A stretch of DNA of 64,000 nucleotides, taken from positions 62,001 to 126,000 of the forward strand of contig CAVSBG010000004.1 of the NCBI GenBank assembly GCA_963726125.1. The letters run 5' to 3'. Under the pieces are notes generated by a model. It was not told the origin of the DNA. It did not search any database and was given only the letters and a program-made list of their open reading frames with translations. The stretch is from JAMXLO01 sp963726125 (GTDB lineage Bacteria > Pseudomonadota > Alphaproteobacteria > Acetobacterales > Acetobacteraceae). Made by a program: the position numbers and the translations under genes. Position 1 is the first letter of the stretch; the number at the start of each line of letters is the position of its first letter. Positions 19,082 to 29,425 of this stretch are shown piece after piece.

Positions 19082-19881
19082 TGCGCACATTGCGTTGTCT
19101 GCTGCTCGGCGCATTCGCCGCCGGTCTGGCTGCCGCGCCTGCGATGGCGCAGGAGGAGGCTCCGGCACCGCCGCCGCAGCACTGGAGCTTCGACGGGCTG
19201 TTCGGCACCTATGACCTGGCGTCGGCGCAGCGAGGCTTTCAGGTCTATTCGGAAGTTTGCTCGGTCTGTCATTCACTGCAGTACCTGCACTATCGCGACC
19301 TGGCCGGCATCGGCCTCACCGAGGGCCAGATCAAATCGGTTGCCGCGGCAGTGACCGTGCCGAAGGGACTCGATGACGATGGCAACGTGAAGGAAGGTCC
19401 GGGGACGCCGGCGGACCAGTTCAAGAACCCGTATCCGCTGTACGATCCGATCCTGGGCGTCGTTCGCACCAATGAGAAAGCCTCGCGTGCCGCGCACAAC
19501 GGCGCACTGCCACCCGATCTGTCACTCATCGTCAACGCGCGTGAGGGACACGGCGACTACGTGTATGGAATCCTCAACGGCTACGTCACGCCGCCGGCCG
19601 ACTTCACGCTGCAAGACGGGATGAACTACAACAAGTACTTCCTCGGCCATCAGATCGCCATGCCACAGCCGTTGCACGATCAGCAGGTGACCTATGCTGA
19701 CGGCACGCCAGGAACGGTCGAGCAGATGTCGCACGACGTGGTGACATTCCTCGCCTGGGCGGGCAATCCGGAGCTGGCGGAACGCAAGCAGATGGGCATC
19801 CGCTGGGTGTTGTTCTTCGTGATCATGACCGGGCTGACCTATGCGGTGAAGCGTACGGTCTGGGCCGACGTGGATCATTGA
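19078..19881 (+). CDS. petC: Cytochrome c1 of the bc1 complex
   Basis: 267 residues from ATG 19078 (ATG 19081 is equally possible). It has a signal peptide ending at about PAMAQ (residue 25), the haem c motif CSVCH at 61-65 and typical blocks LQYLHYRDLAGIGLTE, GALPPDLSLIVNAREG and GMNYNKYFLGHQIAMPQPL, which supplies the axial methionine. A C-terminal membrane anchor (about 245-262) holds it in the inner membrane with the haem domain in the periplasm. Third gene of petABC; mtnP follows after 16 bp. Confidence 0.96.
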   Translation: MMRTLRCLLLGAFAAGLAAAPAMAQEEAPAPPPQHWSFDGLFGTYDLASAQRGFQVYSEVCSVCHSLQYLHYRDLAGIGLTEGQIKSVAAAVTVPKGLDDDGNVKEGPGTPADQFKNPYPLYDPILGVVRTNEKASRAAHNGALPPDLSLIVNAREGHGDYVYGILNGYVTPPADFTLQDGMNYNKYFLGHQIAMPQPLHDQQVTYADGTPGTVEQMSHDVVTFLAWAGNPELAERKQMGIRWVLFFVIMTGLTYAVKRTVWADVDH

Positions 19882-19897
19882 CCGCTGGTCGCCCACG

Positions 19898-20770
19898 ATG
19901 ATCCAACCAGTCATTGGCGTCGTCGGCGGCTCCGGCATCTACGACATCGAGGGGCTCGAGGATAAGGCGTGGCGCCAGATTGCCACGCCCTGGGGCATGC
20001 CATCCGACGCGCTGCTGTTCGGCCGGCTCGGTGACGTGCAGTGCGTGTTTCTGCCCCGTCACGGTCGCGGTCATCCGCTGTCGCCGACGCATCTGAACTA
20101 TCGGGCCAACATCGACGCTCTTAAGCGATCCGGTGTCACCGATGTGATCTCACTCTCTGCGGTCGGCAGCCTGAAACCGGAGCTGCCACCGGGGCATTTC
20201 GTCATCGTCGATCAGTTCATCGATCGCAGTTTCGCCCGCGAGAAGAGCTTTTTCGGCGACGGCGTCGTCGCGCACGTGTCAATGGCGAATCCCGTCTGCT
20301 CGCGTCTCGGCGACGCTCTGGAAACAGCGGCACGCGACCTCGGCCTGCCGGTGACGCGCGGCGGCACTTACCTGGTAATGGAAGGCCCACAGTTCTCCAC
20401 CAAGGCCGAGAGCGAACTGTACCGCTCCTGGGGCTGCAGCGTCATCGGCATGACCAACATGCCGGAGGCCAAGCTCGCGCGCGAGGCAGAGCTGAACTAC
20501 GCGACAGTCGCAATGGTGACTGACTTCGACTGCTGGCATCCCGACCACGATCACGTCACAGTCGAGGCCGTCGTGCGCGTTCTGCTGAACAACGCCGACA
20601 AGGCCCGCGCGCTGGTTCAGCGCGTAGTGCCGCAGATCGGCAAACCGCGCGAGCTATGCCCCGCTGGCTGCGATCGGTCACTGGACAATGCGATCATCAC
20701 GACTAGTCACATGCGTGATCCGCTGCTGGTGGCGAAGCTTCATGCGATTGCCGGGAGAGTGCTTCAGTAA
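19898..20770 (+). CDS. mtnP: S-methyl-5'-thioadenosine phosphorylase
   Basis: 290 residues. Starts with GVVGGSGIYDIEGLE, the phosphate-binding N-terminus of the family, followed by FLPRHGRGHPLSPTHLNYRAN, YLVMEGPQFSTKAESELYR and IGMTNMPEAKLAREAELNYATVAMVTDFDCWH. It splits methylthioadenosine, a by-product of polyamine synthesis, into adenine and 5-methylthioribose-1-phosphate in the cytoplasm. It follows petC closely on the same strand, an arrangement I associate with related alphaproteobacteria. Its end is 4 bp from the convergent rlpA gene. Confidence 0.94.
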   Translation: MIQPVIGVVGGSGIYDIEGLEDKAWRQIATPWGMPSDALLFGRLGDVQCVFLPRHGRGHPLSPTHLNYRANIDALKRSGVTDVISLSAVGSLKPELPPGHFVIVDQFIDRSFAREKSFFGDGVVAHVSMANPVCSRLGDALETAARDLGLPVTRGGTYLVMEGPQFSTKAESELYRSWGCSVIGMTNMPEAKLAREAELNYATVAMVTDFDCWHPDHDHVTVEAVVRVLLNNADKARALVQRVVPQIGKPRELCPAGCDRSLDNAIITTSHMRDPLLVAKLHAIAGRVLQ

Positions 20771-20774
20771 ACGA

Positions 20775-21335
20775 CTACCGCGCAATGGACGCTGTGTCCT
20801 GGGTGGCCTTCGCGAGCGCTTGCGGGCTGGCATCAGCCGCGCCTGCCCCCAACTTCACCCCGCCATTTGCTTGAGGAACCACGATCGGCGCTACGATGAC
20901 CGGCGCAACACCATCCCTGCGGATGTCGAGCTGTTCCGCGACCGTCGGCGTGACATCCACAACACGGCCCCGTGCCCACGGCCCACGGTCCTCCACCGTC
21001 ACGGTGGCTGATCTCCCATTCTCCAGATTGGTCACTTTCGCTGTGGTGCCCAGAGGCAGCGTCTTGCTCGCGGCGATAGCTGTGTTCGGATCAAACCGCC
21101 TGCCATCCGCCATCTTTCGATTGACGAAGTAGTGAGCATAATAGGACACGCGCCCTTTCTGTTCGCGTCCCGAATGATCGATGTGTCGGTCATTCGCCAC
21201 GACTGGCGGCAGTTGGGCGAGCCTCCCCGCTTCCTGATGCGCCGCGGGACTGTCTGCAGGCAACGTCGCCGCTACCGACAGCGCCGACCACAGCATACAC
21301 GTCGCCGCCGCTGCCACCCATCCTGCTCGCAACAT
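20775..21335 (-). CDS. rlpA: RlpA-like double-psi beta-barrel protein
   Basis: 186 residues from the ATG at 21335. An N-terminal signal peptide (about 1-26, ending SVAAT) indicates export. The middle carries the RlpA core: GRVSYYAHYFVNRKMADGRRFD, AASKTLPLGTTAKVTN, GRSATVTVEDRGPWARGRVVDVT and TVAEQLDI. RlpA proteins act on septal peptidoglycan as lytic transglycosylases or bind it; catalytic activity is not universal in the family. There is no SPOR domain, so this is the short form. The C-terminal 40 residues are Ala/Gly-rich. Convergent with mtnP. Confidence 0.86.
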   Translation of the reverse strand: MLRAGWVAAAATCMLWSALSVAATLPADSPAAHQEAGRLAQLPPVVANDRHIDHSGREQKGRVSYYAHYFVNRKMADGRRFDPNTAIAASKTLPLGTTAKVTNLENGRSATVTVEDRGPWARGRVVDVTPTVAEQLDIRRDGVAPVIVAPIVVPQANGGVKLGAGAADASPQALAKATQDTASIAR

Positions 21336-21448
21336 ATCGGCCTCCAATCCATCAGAGGATAGAACGCCGAGCCGCCACGTCGGTTCGCGCTGCCAACGGC
21401 CGTGTGACGAGACGCGCGCGTGCCCAGCGGCGCGCGTCCGTCGGAGCG

Positions 21449-22114
21449 TCAGCCGAGGTGTTTGGCGAAGAAGTCCAGCGTACGCTTCTGCGCCAGTTCA
21501 TAGTCCGGCTTGCTGAAGCTGCCGCGTTCGTCACAGCCGAAGCCATGCTGCGCGCCCATGTAGACGTAGCTCTCCACTTTCGGCTGGGCGGCACGGATCG
21601 CTTCAACGTCGGTCATGGGGATCGACGCGTCCTTCTCGCCGAAGTGCATCTGCACCGGGCAGTTCGGCCGTTCATCCCTGGTGCCGGCAATGCCGCCGCC
21701 ATACCAACAGGAGGATGCAGCGAACTTGTCGGTGCGCGTCGCGCCCCACCAGGCAACGGTGCCTCCGAAACAATAGCCGACGATGGCAAGCTTCTTCCCG
21801 CCGAGTTGTGCCGCGGCTGCCTCGACATCGGCGATCACCTTGGCGTCGTCGAGCTTCATGCGATAGGCGCGGCCCTTGTCGATATCCGCCTGGGTATAGC
21901 CCAGCTCCACGCCCCTCTCGGCACGATCGAACAGTGCCGGCGCGCAGACTGCATAACCCTCGGCGGCGAAACGATCGCACATGTCGCGCATATGGTGGTT
22001 GACGCCGAATATCTCCTGGATCACCACGATCCCCTTGGTCGCGCTGGTCGAACCGGCGGTGTAGGCGGAAAGCGTGAAGCCGTCGGCGGCCTTGAGGTTG
22101 ATCGTGCTGCCCAT
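21449..22114 (-). CDS. Dienelactone hydrolase family protein
   Basis: 221 residues from the ATG at 22114 (MGSTINLKAADGF), with GAGGAG upstream. An alpha/beta hydrolase with the DLH triad visible: nucleophile Cys115 in GYCFGG, Asp162 in GEKDASIP and His190 in AQHGFG. The IFGVNHHMRDMCDRFAAEGY block also matches. Dienelactone hydrolases open dienelactone to maleylacetate in chloroaromatic breakdown, but most genomic homologues act on other esters or lactones, and no catabolic genes are nearby, so the substrate is unknown. It stands alone on the minus strand. Confidence 0.9.
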   Translation of the reverse strand: MGSTINLKAADGFTLSAYTAGSTSATKGIVVIQEIFGVNHHMRDMCDRFAAEGYAVCAPALFDRAERGVELGYTQADIDKGRAYRMKLDDAKVIADVEAAAAQLGGKKLAIVGYCFGGTVAWWGATRTDKFAASSCWYGGGIAGTRDERPNCPVQMHFGEKDASIPMTDVEAIRAAQPKVESYVYMGAQHGFGCDERGSFSKPDYELAQKRTLDFFAKHLG

Positions 22115-22217
22115 GGTTCTCCTCCTGATTTGTGGTAGTGGCCGAGGGCGCACAGGATGGCGGTATAAGTACGTGCGTCAACCTCGGCTGAGTGGATATC
22201 GGCTGGTGACGGACACG

Positions 22218-23600
22218 CTATTCGACGCTCGTTGAGACCATCAGGTCAGAACCCTTGAACGGCGCGTCATCCGAACCGGCCTGGCCGTGACCAACACTCC
22301 ATTGCGATGGCCAGTCTATCTGTTCGACGCCCCAGGCGGACGCCGACTCCAGTGACGACCATGCGGCATCGGAAACGGAACGATACATGATGCCGCCCGG
22401 TCCCATGTCGGCATGCAGCAGGATTTGGATGTCGAATGGCTCGCCTGCTCGCAGGGCCGGACCAAGCCAGTATTGCGGACTGCGGCGCGGGATGGGGCCA
22501 ATGGTCACGGTCAATCGCTGGTCGCGCCCTCGCAGTCCCACCCAAAGCGGCGCCAGCACGCCCGGGTGGAAAGCGGCGAGCAACGTCTGAACGCCCGATG
22601 TGCCGCGTGGGGCGGAGTGGCCGCTGAAATGGAATGCGACCATCGATCCAGCTTCTAATCGCCCTTCGACTGGCGCTCCGGTCACGCCAGCATGGAGCGG
22701 CCGCCAGCGCCGAACCGATGAAAATTCGAGTGGCCATGTGAGCCGCTCGCGAACCCGCCCGGCCGTATCGAGTACCTGATAGCGCAGTCCGGCCGGATCG
22801 AGGGCGGCCTGGACGCAATGCAAATACTCGATCTGTTCCGGCATTCGGTGTGCGGTTCCCGCACCGGCTGTCGTGATCTGCAGGACTCCGCGATGTACTT
22901 GCACATCGAAGGCCAGGATATGACTGCAGACGTAAGCGAGGACATCATGCATCGCCAAGAGATCCCAGAACTCCTGGGCGTGCTCCGCACCGACCTCGCG
23001 CACATACGCGCCTGAAAATCCATTCACCGGGAATATCGGATGATGCCCGATGACCAGTTTGTACTGCGCGTCGGAATGTTGCTGGAGGATGCTGTGCAAC
23101 CAGGTAGTCTCAACGTGGCCTTCACCACCCAGGCCAGTCCACAGCGTATGCACGAAAACCAGCAGCAGGTCGTTGCGCCGTACCCAGTATGACAGCCCCT
23201 GCTGGCCGGGAGGGCCATTCAACGGCAACGAGAGCATCTCGCGAAATACTGCCTCGCTCATCGTGTCATAGGCGGTATGATTTCCCGTAGCATGCCAAAG
23301 TGGGATCGCCTGTCGGTCCAGCCAGCGCATTTCGACATCCAGCCAATGACGCCACTGTGCGCGAAGTTCGTCCGCACTCGCGGTGAGGCCTGCGATCTCG
23401 TCGCCCGGAAAAATGATGAAATCCGGCTGCGGTGTGATGCGCGCAACGATTGCGTTGACCTGCGCGAATGTCTGCGCGTGAAGGGCGCCCGGGATGCCTG
23501 AGCAGGAATCGCCATACAGTACGAACTGATGCCCCTTACCACGCGGCACCAGGGCGGGAATGCTGGTGGGGATTTGTGGCGCGACAGGCGATTGGGTCAT
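22218..23600 (-). CDS. Metallophosphoesterase family protein
   Basis: 460 residues. The N-terminal 270 residues show a calcineurin-like phosphoesterase core: YGDSCSG (in place of the usual GDxH), FIIFPGDEIAG, WHATGNHTAYD and VIGHHPIFP, enough for the bimetal site. The C-terminal half (about 285-460) is mostly beta-strand and contains no recognised catalytic motif; it may be a substrate-binding or beta-sandwich domain. No signal peptide is visible. Substrate unknown. Located alone between a dienelactone hydrolase and the dpp operon, all on the minus strand, with about 100 bp to the former. Confidence 0.72.
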   Translation of the reverse strand: MTQSPVAPQIPTSIPALVPRGKGHQFVLYGDSCSGIPGALHAQTFAQVNAIVARITPQPDFIIFPGDEIAGLTASADELRAQWRHWLDVEMRWLDRQAIPLWHATGNHTAYDTMSEAVFREMLSLPLNGPPGQQGLSYWVRRNDLLLVFVHTLWTGLGGEGHVETTWLHSILQQHSDAQYKLVIGHHPIFPVNGFSGAYVREVGAEHAQEFWDLLAMHDVLAYVCSHILAFDVQVHRGVLQITTAGAGTAHRMPEQIEYLHCVQAALDPAGLRYQVLDTAGRVRERLTWPLEFSSVRRWRPLHAGVTGAPVEGRLEAGSMVAFHFSGHSAPRGTSGVQTLLAAFHPGVLAPLWVGLRGRDQRLTVTIGPIPRRSPQYWLGPALRAGEPFDIQILLHADMGPGGIMYRSVSDAAWSSLESASAWGVEQIDWPSQWSVGHGQAGSDDAPFKGSDLMVSTSVE

Positions 23601-23790
23601 CTTTTGTTATGGACGACCTTTTCAAAGTGATGCAACGCTCGATTTAATGGTGCACCGGACGATACTGAGCGTGACGATGCACCAACATCCCTGGCGGCGT
23701 CAGTATCTTGATATTCTTGGCCGCTGTTGGGAAGATTCGTATATTTGGACCTATCCCGATTACGAAATGCTCGAAGCCTCTGGCGGTGAC
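23601..23790. other. Non-coding spacer between metallophosphoesterase and dpp operon
   Basis: 190 bases with no supported gene, visibly more AT-rich than its surroundings. It lies downstream of the dpp operon and upstream of the metallophosphoesterase gene (both on the minus strand), so it probably holds the promoter of the latter. No strong hairpin was seen. Confidence 0.4.
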
Positions 23791-25816
23791 TCAGGCAGCG
23801 ACCACCGAACCAGGGAAATGGCAAGCGACGCGATGGCCTGGCGCGGCCTCGGCCAATACCGGCACCTCCGCGGCACAGCGCGGTTCGGCAGCGGGGCAGC
23901 GCGTGCGGAAGTGGCAGCCCGACGGCGGGTTGAACGCGCTGGGGACTTCGCCTTTCAGCACGATCCGTTGCGCCGATCGCACGTCGCTCGGCCGGGGCAC
24001 CGCCGAAATCAGGCTCGCCGTGTAGGGGTGCAGTGGGCGGCGGAACAGCTCTGCCGCGTTCGCCGTTTCCACGACACGGCCGAGGTAGAGCACTACGATC
24101 CGATCAGAGATGTGCCGCACCACCGCGAGATCATGGGCGATGAACAGATAGGTCAGGTGCAGGCGTTCCTGCAGGCCGATCATAAGGTTGATGATCTGCG
24201 CTTGGATGTTCACGTCGAGCGCGGAGATCGGTTCGTCGCCGACCACGAACACCGGCTCCACCGCGAGCGCGCGGGCGATCGAGATGCGCTGACGCTGGCC
24301 GCCGGAGAACTCGTGCGGGAACCGCTCGGCCGAAGCCGGAGGCAGGCCAACCAGGTTCAACAGTTCGGCAACCCGCGTGCGCGCATCCGCCGCTGTGTTG
24401 GCGAGGCCGTGCAGACGCAGCGGGCCCGCGAGGATCGTGCCGACGGTCATGCGTGGGTTCAGCGAGGCGTATGGATCCTGGAAGATCATCTGCATGCGCC
24501 GTCGCAGCGGTCTGATGTCCGACTGCGACGCGTGCGAAATGTCCTGACCGTCGAAGACGATCTGGCCCGCGGTCGGTTCCTCCAGCCGCATCACCAGGCG
24601 TGCGAGGGTTGATTTGCCGCAACCGGATTCGCCAACCAGGCCGACCGTTTCGCCAGGCAGCACATCGAGATCCACGCCGTCGAGCGCCCGCAGCACACGA
24701 CGTTCATCCAGGAAATTCTCCCGCGGCATTTCGAAATGCTTGACCAGGCCTCGCACATCCAGCAGCGGCGTCGGCGCCGATTGAGCGCGCGCGTCGGAGC
24801 TGGACTGCTGGCGCTGCGGCGGATGCAGATGCTCGCCATTCTGCGTCACCCAGCACCGCGTGCTGCGCGCCTCACCGATGGGCAGCAGCTGCGGATGTTG
24901 CTTGCAAGTATCGATCGCGAACGGGCAGCGCGCACGGAACCGGCAACCCTCAGGCCACGCGCGCGCATCCGGTGGCTGACCCTCGATCGTCGCGAGACGC
25001 CGATCACCGGCATCGCCATCCAGTCGTGGCGCGGCATGCAGCAGCGCCCAGGTGTAGGGATGGCGTGGATCGCTCAGCAGGTCCTCGGGGCGGCCCTCTT
25101 CTACGACCTCGCCTGCGTACATCACCAACACACGCGAGCAGACGTTGGCTATCACGCCGAGGTCGTGGCTGATCAGGATCACCGCGGTGCCGAGATCTTC
25201 GTTCAACGCACGCAGCAGGTCCAGGATCTGCGCCTGGATTGTCACGTCCAGCGCTGTGGTCGGTTCATCCGCCAGGATCAGCGCAGGTTCGTTGGCGAAG
25301 CCCATCGCCAGCATCACGCGCTGCCGCATGCCGCCGGAGAACTGATGCGGAAAAGCATCGAGCATCCGTTCCGGACCGGGAACACCCATACGACCCAGCA
25401 GCGAAACTGCCCGGCCGCGTGCGGCGGTGGATGTGAAGCGCTTGTGCGCGGTCATCGTCTCGATCAGCTGGTGTGAGATGCGCAACACCGGATTCAGCGA
25501 CGCCATCGGGTCCTGGAAAACCATTGCGATCTCAGCGCCGCGGATTTCGCGGAGTTCCTCCTCGGAAAGCTTGGTGATCTCCTGGCCGCGGAACTCAATG
25601 GAACCGGCGACGATGCGCGCCGGTTCCTCCAGCAGGTTCATGATCGACTTTGCGGCTACGCTCTTGCCCGAACCGGATTTCACCGACGATGCCCAGAGTT
25701 TCGCCCCGATGCAGCGTGAAGCTGACACCATCGACCGCGCGAACGACGCCCGCGTCGGTGAAGAACCAGGTGCGGAGGTCAGTGACCCGCAGCAGCAGGT
25801 CAGCGTCGTCTTGCAT
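23791..25816 (-). CDS. Peptide ABC transporter ATPase, fused DppD-DppF, one frameshift
   Basis: Two ATPase domains in one chain of about 674 residues. The start is at 25816 (MQDDADLLLRV). The frame breaks inside the first Walker A motif, where GAAATCC should read GAATCC: removing one A restores GESGSGKS. After that, SGGMRQRV, ILADEPTTALDV and a C-terminal oligopeptide-binding zinc-like CRFRARCPFA block form domain 1. Domain 2 repeats GESGCGKST, SGGQRQRI, VVGDEPISALDV and CHFRTRCPAAEPRC. Both CxxxxxC blocks are typical of oligopeptide/dipeptide ATPases. It powers the DppB/DppC permease encoded just upstream; the start overlaps the dppC stop. The break is probably a homopolymer error. Confidence 0.9.
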
Positions 25817-26681
25817 GGGGATCGAGCCAGTCACGCAGGCCGTCGCCCACGAAGTTGAAGCCGATGACAACGGTCAAGATGGCAAGACCGGGAAATGTCG
25901 CGACCCACCATTGCGCGACGAGTTCGCGGCCTTCGGAGACCATCGATCCCCATTCGGGCGTCGGCGGGACGACACCCAGGCCGAGAAACGAGAGGCCGGC
26001 GAACACCAAAATCGCGTTCCCCAGATCGAGCGTCAGCAGCACCACCAACGGACCGACCGCGTTCGGTAGTATCTGACGAAACAAGATGTGCGACGGTGCG
26101 AAGCCGATGGTCTGGGCGGCCGCGACGTATTCCAACGATCGCTGGCCCAACACGAGACTCCGCGCGAGGCGGGCGAATTTCGGCCACCACACCACCAGCA
26201 TTGCGATCACCGTGTTCCTCGTGCCAATGCCCAGCGCCGCCGCGATCGCCATCGCCAGAATGATCGGCGGGAAGCAGAACATCAGGTCGGTGGCGCGCAT
26301 CAGCGCCTCCTCGACTAAGCCGCGTGCATAGGCCGCGACCGCGCCAATCAGCGTGCCAATCGCTCCACCCACCAGCACAACGGTGAAGCCGACGGTCAGA
26401 GAGGTGCGCGCGCCATAGATGATGCGGCTGAACACGTCGCGGCCGAGTTCGTCGGTGCCGAGCCAATGCACAGCCGACGGTGGCGCCAGGCGGCCGGCAA
26501 CATCGACGATACTCGGCGGGTAGCCGGAGACCCAGGGTGCAAGCAATGCCGCGAGCAGCCACGCGACGATCACCGCTCCACCGATGACTGCGAGACCGTA
26601 GCGGCGCAGCCAGCGGATACGACGGTCGGTGGCCGACCGGGTACCGTCAGCCGCCAGCGCGTCGATCACGGATTGGCTCAT
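25800..26681 (-). CDS. Peptide ABC transporter permease, DppC type
   Basis: 293 residues from the ATG at 26681, which overlaps the dppB stop (ATGA). The N-terminal OppC-like segment (LAALLAPWVSGYPP) and the GTDELGRDVFSRIIYGARTSL block identify DppC. The inner-membrane transport core follows, with the EAA-type coupling loop at EYVAAAQTIGFAPSHILFRQILPN and a GLSFLGLGVVPPTPEWG block near the end. It pairs with DppB to form the channel for peptides or similar solutes. Second gene of the minus-strand dppB-dppC-dppDF operon. Confidence 0.92.
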   Translation of the reverse strand: MSQSVIDALAADGTRSATDRRIRWLRRYGLAVIGGAVIVAWLLAALLAPWVSGYPPSIVDVAGRLAPPSAVHWLGTDELGRDVFSRIIYGARTSLTVGFTVVLVGGAIGTLIGAVAAYARGLVEEALMRATDLMFCFPPIILAMAIAAALGIGTRNTVIAMLVVWWPKFARLARSLVLGQRSLEYVAAAQTIGFAPSHILFRQILPNAVGPLVVLLTLDLGNAILVFAGLSFLGLGVVPPTPEWGSMVSEGRELVAQWWVATFPGLAILTVVIGFNFVGDGLRDWLDPHARRR

Positions 26682-27691
26682 CGGCGCATCACCCGCGGGT
26701 CCAGCATGGCGTAGGACACATCGACCAGGAGATTGACGAAGACATAGACGATTGCCACGACAAGTGTAATGCCCATGATCGCCGGAAAGTCCAGGATCAC
26801 CGCACTCTGGAAGGTGTAGCGGCCGAGCCCCGGCCAAGAGAAGATCGTTTCGGTCAGAACCGTGCCGGTCAGCAGTTGCGCATAGGCAAGACCGCCCAGC
26901 GTGATCACCGGCAACAGCGCATTCGGCAACGCGTGGCCGAGCATGATCACGCGGCGCAACAGACCCTTGGCACGGGCGACCCGGATGTAATCCTGCGACA
27001 GCGTTTCAAGCATGGCGGCGCGCGTGGTGCGGGTGATCAGCCCCAGCGTCGATGCGGCAAGCACAATCGCCGGCAAGATAAGATGCGAGATGGCGTCCCA
27101 GAACGTATCCCATTGTCCGGCGAGTGGTGCGTCGATCAGCATGAACCCCGTCACGTCCGGCGGGGGGAATTGATCCGCGCCGATCTGGCCGGGTCCTGGT
27201 GCCCAGCCGAGCCAGCCATAGAACACCGCCAGCATGATGAACGCGAGCCAGAATGTCGGCGCCGACACCCCGATGAGCGAGACCGCACGGGCCAGGTTGT
27301 CCACCCAGGAATCGCGCCGCATCGCCGCGACCACGCCAAGCGGCAGGCCGACCAGAACGGACAGCACAAATGCGACGGTGGAAAGCTCGATCGTGGCAGG
27401 GGCGTATTGCTCGATATCCTCCAGCACCGGACGCTGCGAAGATATGGAGACGCCCAGGTCGCCGTGCGCCAGGCCACGCAGGAACAGCCAGTAGCGGTCC
27501 CACATCGGCAGGTCGAGACCCCACTTGTGCCGATACGCGGCGACGATCACCGGGTTGCTGGCCGCGACGTCGCCCAGCTGCGTCAGGATCGGATCGCCGG
27601 GCACGGTGTTGGCGATGAGGAAGATGATAAGCGTCGAGGCCAGCACCATGACGCTGGCGATCAGCAGACGCGAGACGATGTAGCGCAGCAA
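26678..27691 (-). CDS. Peptide ABC transporter permease, DppB type
   Basis: 337 residues from a TTG at 27691, with a run of G residues (GGGGGGA) about 8 bases upstream as the ribosome binding site. It begins MLRYIVSRLLIASVMVLASTL and has the DppB landmarks ANTVPGDPI, GLDLPMWDRYWLFLRGLAHGDLG, SAPTFWLAF and the coupling loop DYIRVARAKGLLRRVIMLGHALPN. Six membrane segments are expected. First gene of the operon, divergent from the binding-protein gene at 27808, so a shared control region of about 115 bp lies between them. Confidence 0.92.
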   Translation of the reverse strand: MLRYIVSRLLIASVMVLASTLIIFLIANTVPGDPILTQLGDVAASNPVIVAAYRHKWGLDLPMWDRYWLFLRGLAHGDLGVSISSQRPVLEDIEQYAPATIELSTVAFVLSVLVGLPLGVVAAMRRDSWVDNLARAVSLIGVSAPTFWLAFIMLAVFYGWLGWAPGPGQIGADQFPPPDVTGFMLIDAPLAGQWDTFWDAISHLILPAIVLAASTLGLITRTTRAAMLETLSQDYIRVARAKGLLRRVIMLGHALPNALLPVITLGGLAYAQLLTGTVLTETIFSWPGLGRYTFQSAVILDFPAIMGITLVVAIVYVFVNLLVDVSYAMLDPRVMRR

Positions 27692-27807
27692 GCGAGATGT
27701 TCCCCCCTGCGCTGTCGCATAGACGATGGACGGCGGGGCGCCAAGTTGTCTTGGCCGGTGCCACCGCTATGATAGTTCCGCAGAACGATGAATGCGGGGA
27801 GGAATAC

Positions 27808-29415
27808 GTGTCCGAGATTGGCTGGATTGGCCGGCGCGACGTAGTGCGCCTGTTGGGTATCGGTGGAGCAGCGTTGGCTGCGGGTCTGCCGAAGCGCGTG
27901 CACGCGGCGGCCAGTGGCAGCACCCTGGTGTTGGGCATCGACATCAGCGATTCGATCACGTTCGATCCGGCACGCGAGGCACAATACACAGCGCCGCTGA
28001 GCCTGCGCGCGGCCTATGAGTCGCTGGTGACGATGTCGCCGGGCGACTACCTGGAGGTCAAGCCGGCGCTCGCGAAGTCATGGGCACACACGGCGGATGG
28101 CAAGGGCTGGCGCTTCTCCCTGGCCGACGCGAAGTTCAACAGCGGCAATCCGGTCACCGCGGACGACGTGAAGTGGACGTTCGACCGTTTGATCAATATC
28201 AAGGATCAGCCGTCGCAGTATGTAACGAATGTCTCGTCGATCAACGTGGTCGATCCGAAGACCGTCGATATCATGCTGGTCGATCCGACGCAGCCGATCC
28301 TGACCATCCTGTCCGGGCCGAATTTCGGCGTGATGGAGCGCAAGGCGGTGGAAGCCCAGGGTGGCACATCGGCCGCCGACGCCAATACCACCGACAAGGC
28401 GACGCAGTGGCTCAATCAGCACTCGGCCGGCGCCGGCCCGTTCACCATGGTCGGCTGGACCCGCGGCGCGCAGATCCTGCTGACGCGCAACGAGCACTAC
28501 TTCCGTGGGCCCGTGCACTTCGAGCATGTGATCGTGCGCCATATGGGCGATAGCGCGACTTAGCTGCTGGCGATCCGGCGTGGCGACATCGGTGCTGCGT
28601 TCAACCTCATACCCGAACAGATCGCGACGCTGAAGGGCGACAAGGACGTGCGTGTCGAGGGGCTGAAAAGCCTTGACTACGTCTACATGGCGCTGACCAA
28701 CGAACCCACCTTCAACAAGGCGCTCGCGGTGAAGGAGGCGCGGCAGGCGATCGCCTGCGCCATCGATTACAACGGGATCATCAACAGCCTGCTTGGCGGC
28801 AAGGCAATGCGTTGCGCCAGCTTCATTCCGATCGGACTTTTCGGTTCCACCGAGGAGACGACGAAGCAGTACGGGTGGCACCAGGATCTGGATCGCGCGA
28901 AGCAACTGCTGCAGAAAGCCGGCTTCGCGGATGGGTTCGAATTCAAGCTGACATACGGCGATGCGGCGGTCTCCGGCCTGACCTACTCAGTGCTGGCGCA
29001 GAAGATGCAGTCGGACCTGGCTCGCGTCGGAATCAAGGCCGTGCTGGATCCGGTCGATCAGGTGAACCTGCGCACGCAATACACCACCGGCAAAATACCC
29101 GGCGGCGTTCTGACGTTCTGGAATCCATCCGGCGTCGAAACCGACCAGTGGGCGCAGGCCAGCATCAATCGCGTGGCCAAGCGAATCCACTGGACGCCCG
29201 ACGATGCGTTGCGGCAGACGGTCAACAAGGCCGCTGCCGAACCGGATCCAGCCAAGCGGGCCGCGCTCTACCTGGATTATGAGAAGGTGCTGCTCGACCA
29301 GGCCAGCCTGCTGATCCTCTTCCAGCCGATCTACCAGTTCGCAGTGCGCAATACTCTGAAGACGTTCCCACTGACAGCGGCCGGATGGGAGGCCGAGCTC
29401 TACCAGGCGACTTAA
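27808..29415 (+). pseudogene. Tat-exported peptide-type ABC substrate-binding protein, internal amber codon
   Basis: Starts at the GTG at 27808, which has a strong GGGGAGGA site upstream; ATG 27769 is a weaker alternative. The N-terminus GRRDVVRLLGIGGAALAAG is a twin-arginine signal peptide. The mature protein resembles the DppA/OppA family (ITFDPAREAQYTAPLSLRAAYESLV, VTADDVKWTFDRLI, AGAGPFTMVGWTRG, FNKALAVKEARQAIACAIDYNGII). An in-frame TAG at 28561-28563 interrupts it, and homology resumes at once in the same frame (LLAIRRGDIGAAF). One C-to-T change of CAG would explain it. It is divergent from its likely permease operon. Whether the stop is real or a base-call error cannot be decided here. 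Confidence 0.85.
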
Positions 29416-29425
29416 GGAGACAGGG

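Noticed and set aside
25831..26562. Alternative minus-strand frame across dppC
   Set aside because: High-GC shadow frame: Arg/Pro/Gly-rich, with no membrane segments where the real frame has six.
28561..28563. Amber codon as pyrrolysine
   Set aside because: No Pyl genes are in the window, the family is not known to use pyrrolysine, and CAG-to-TAG is a single change.
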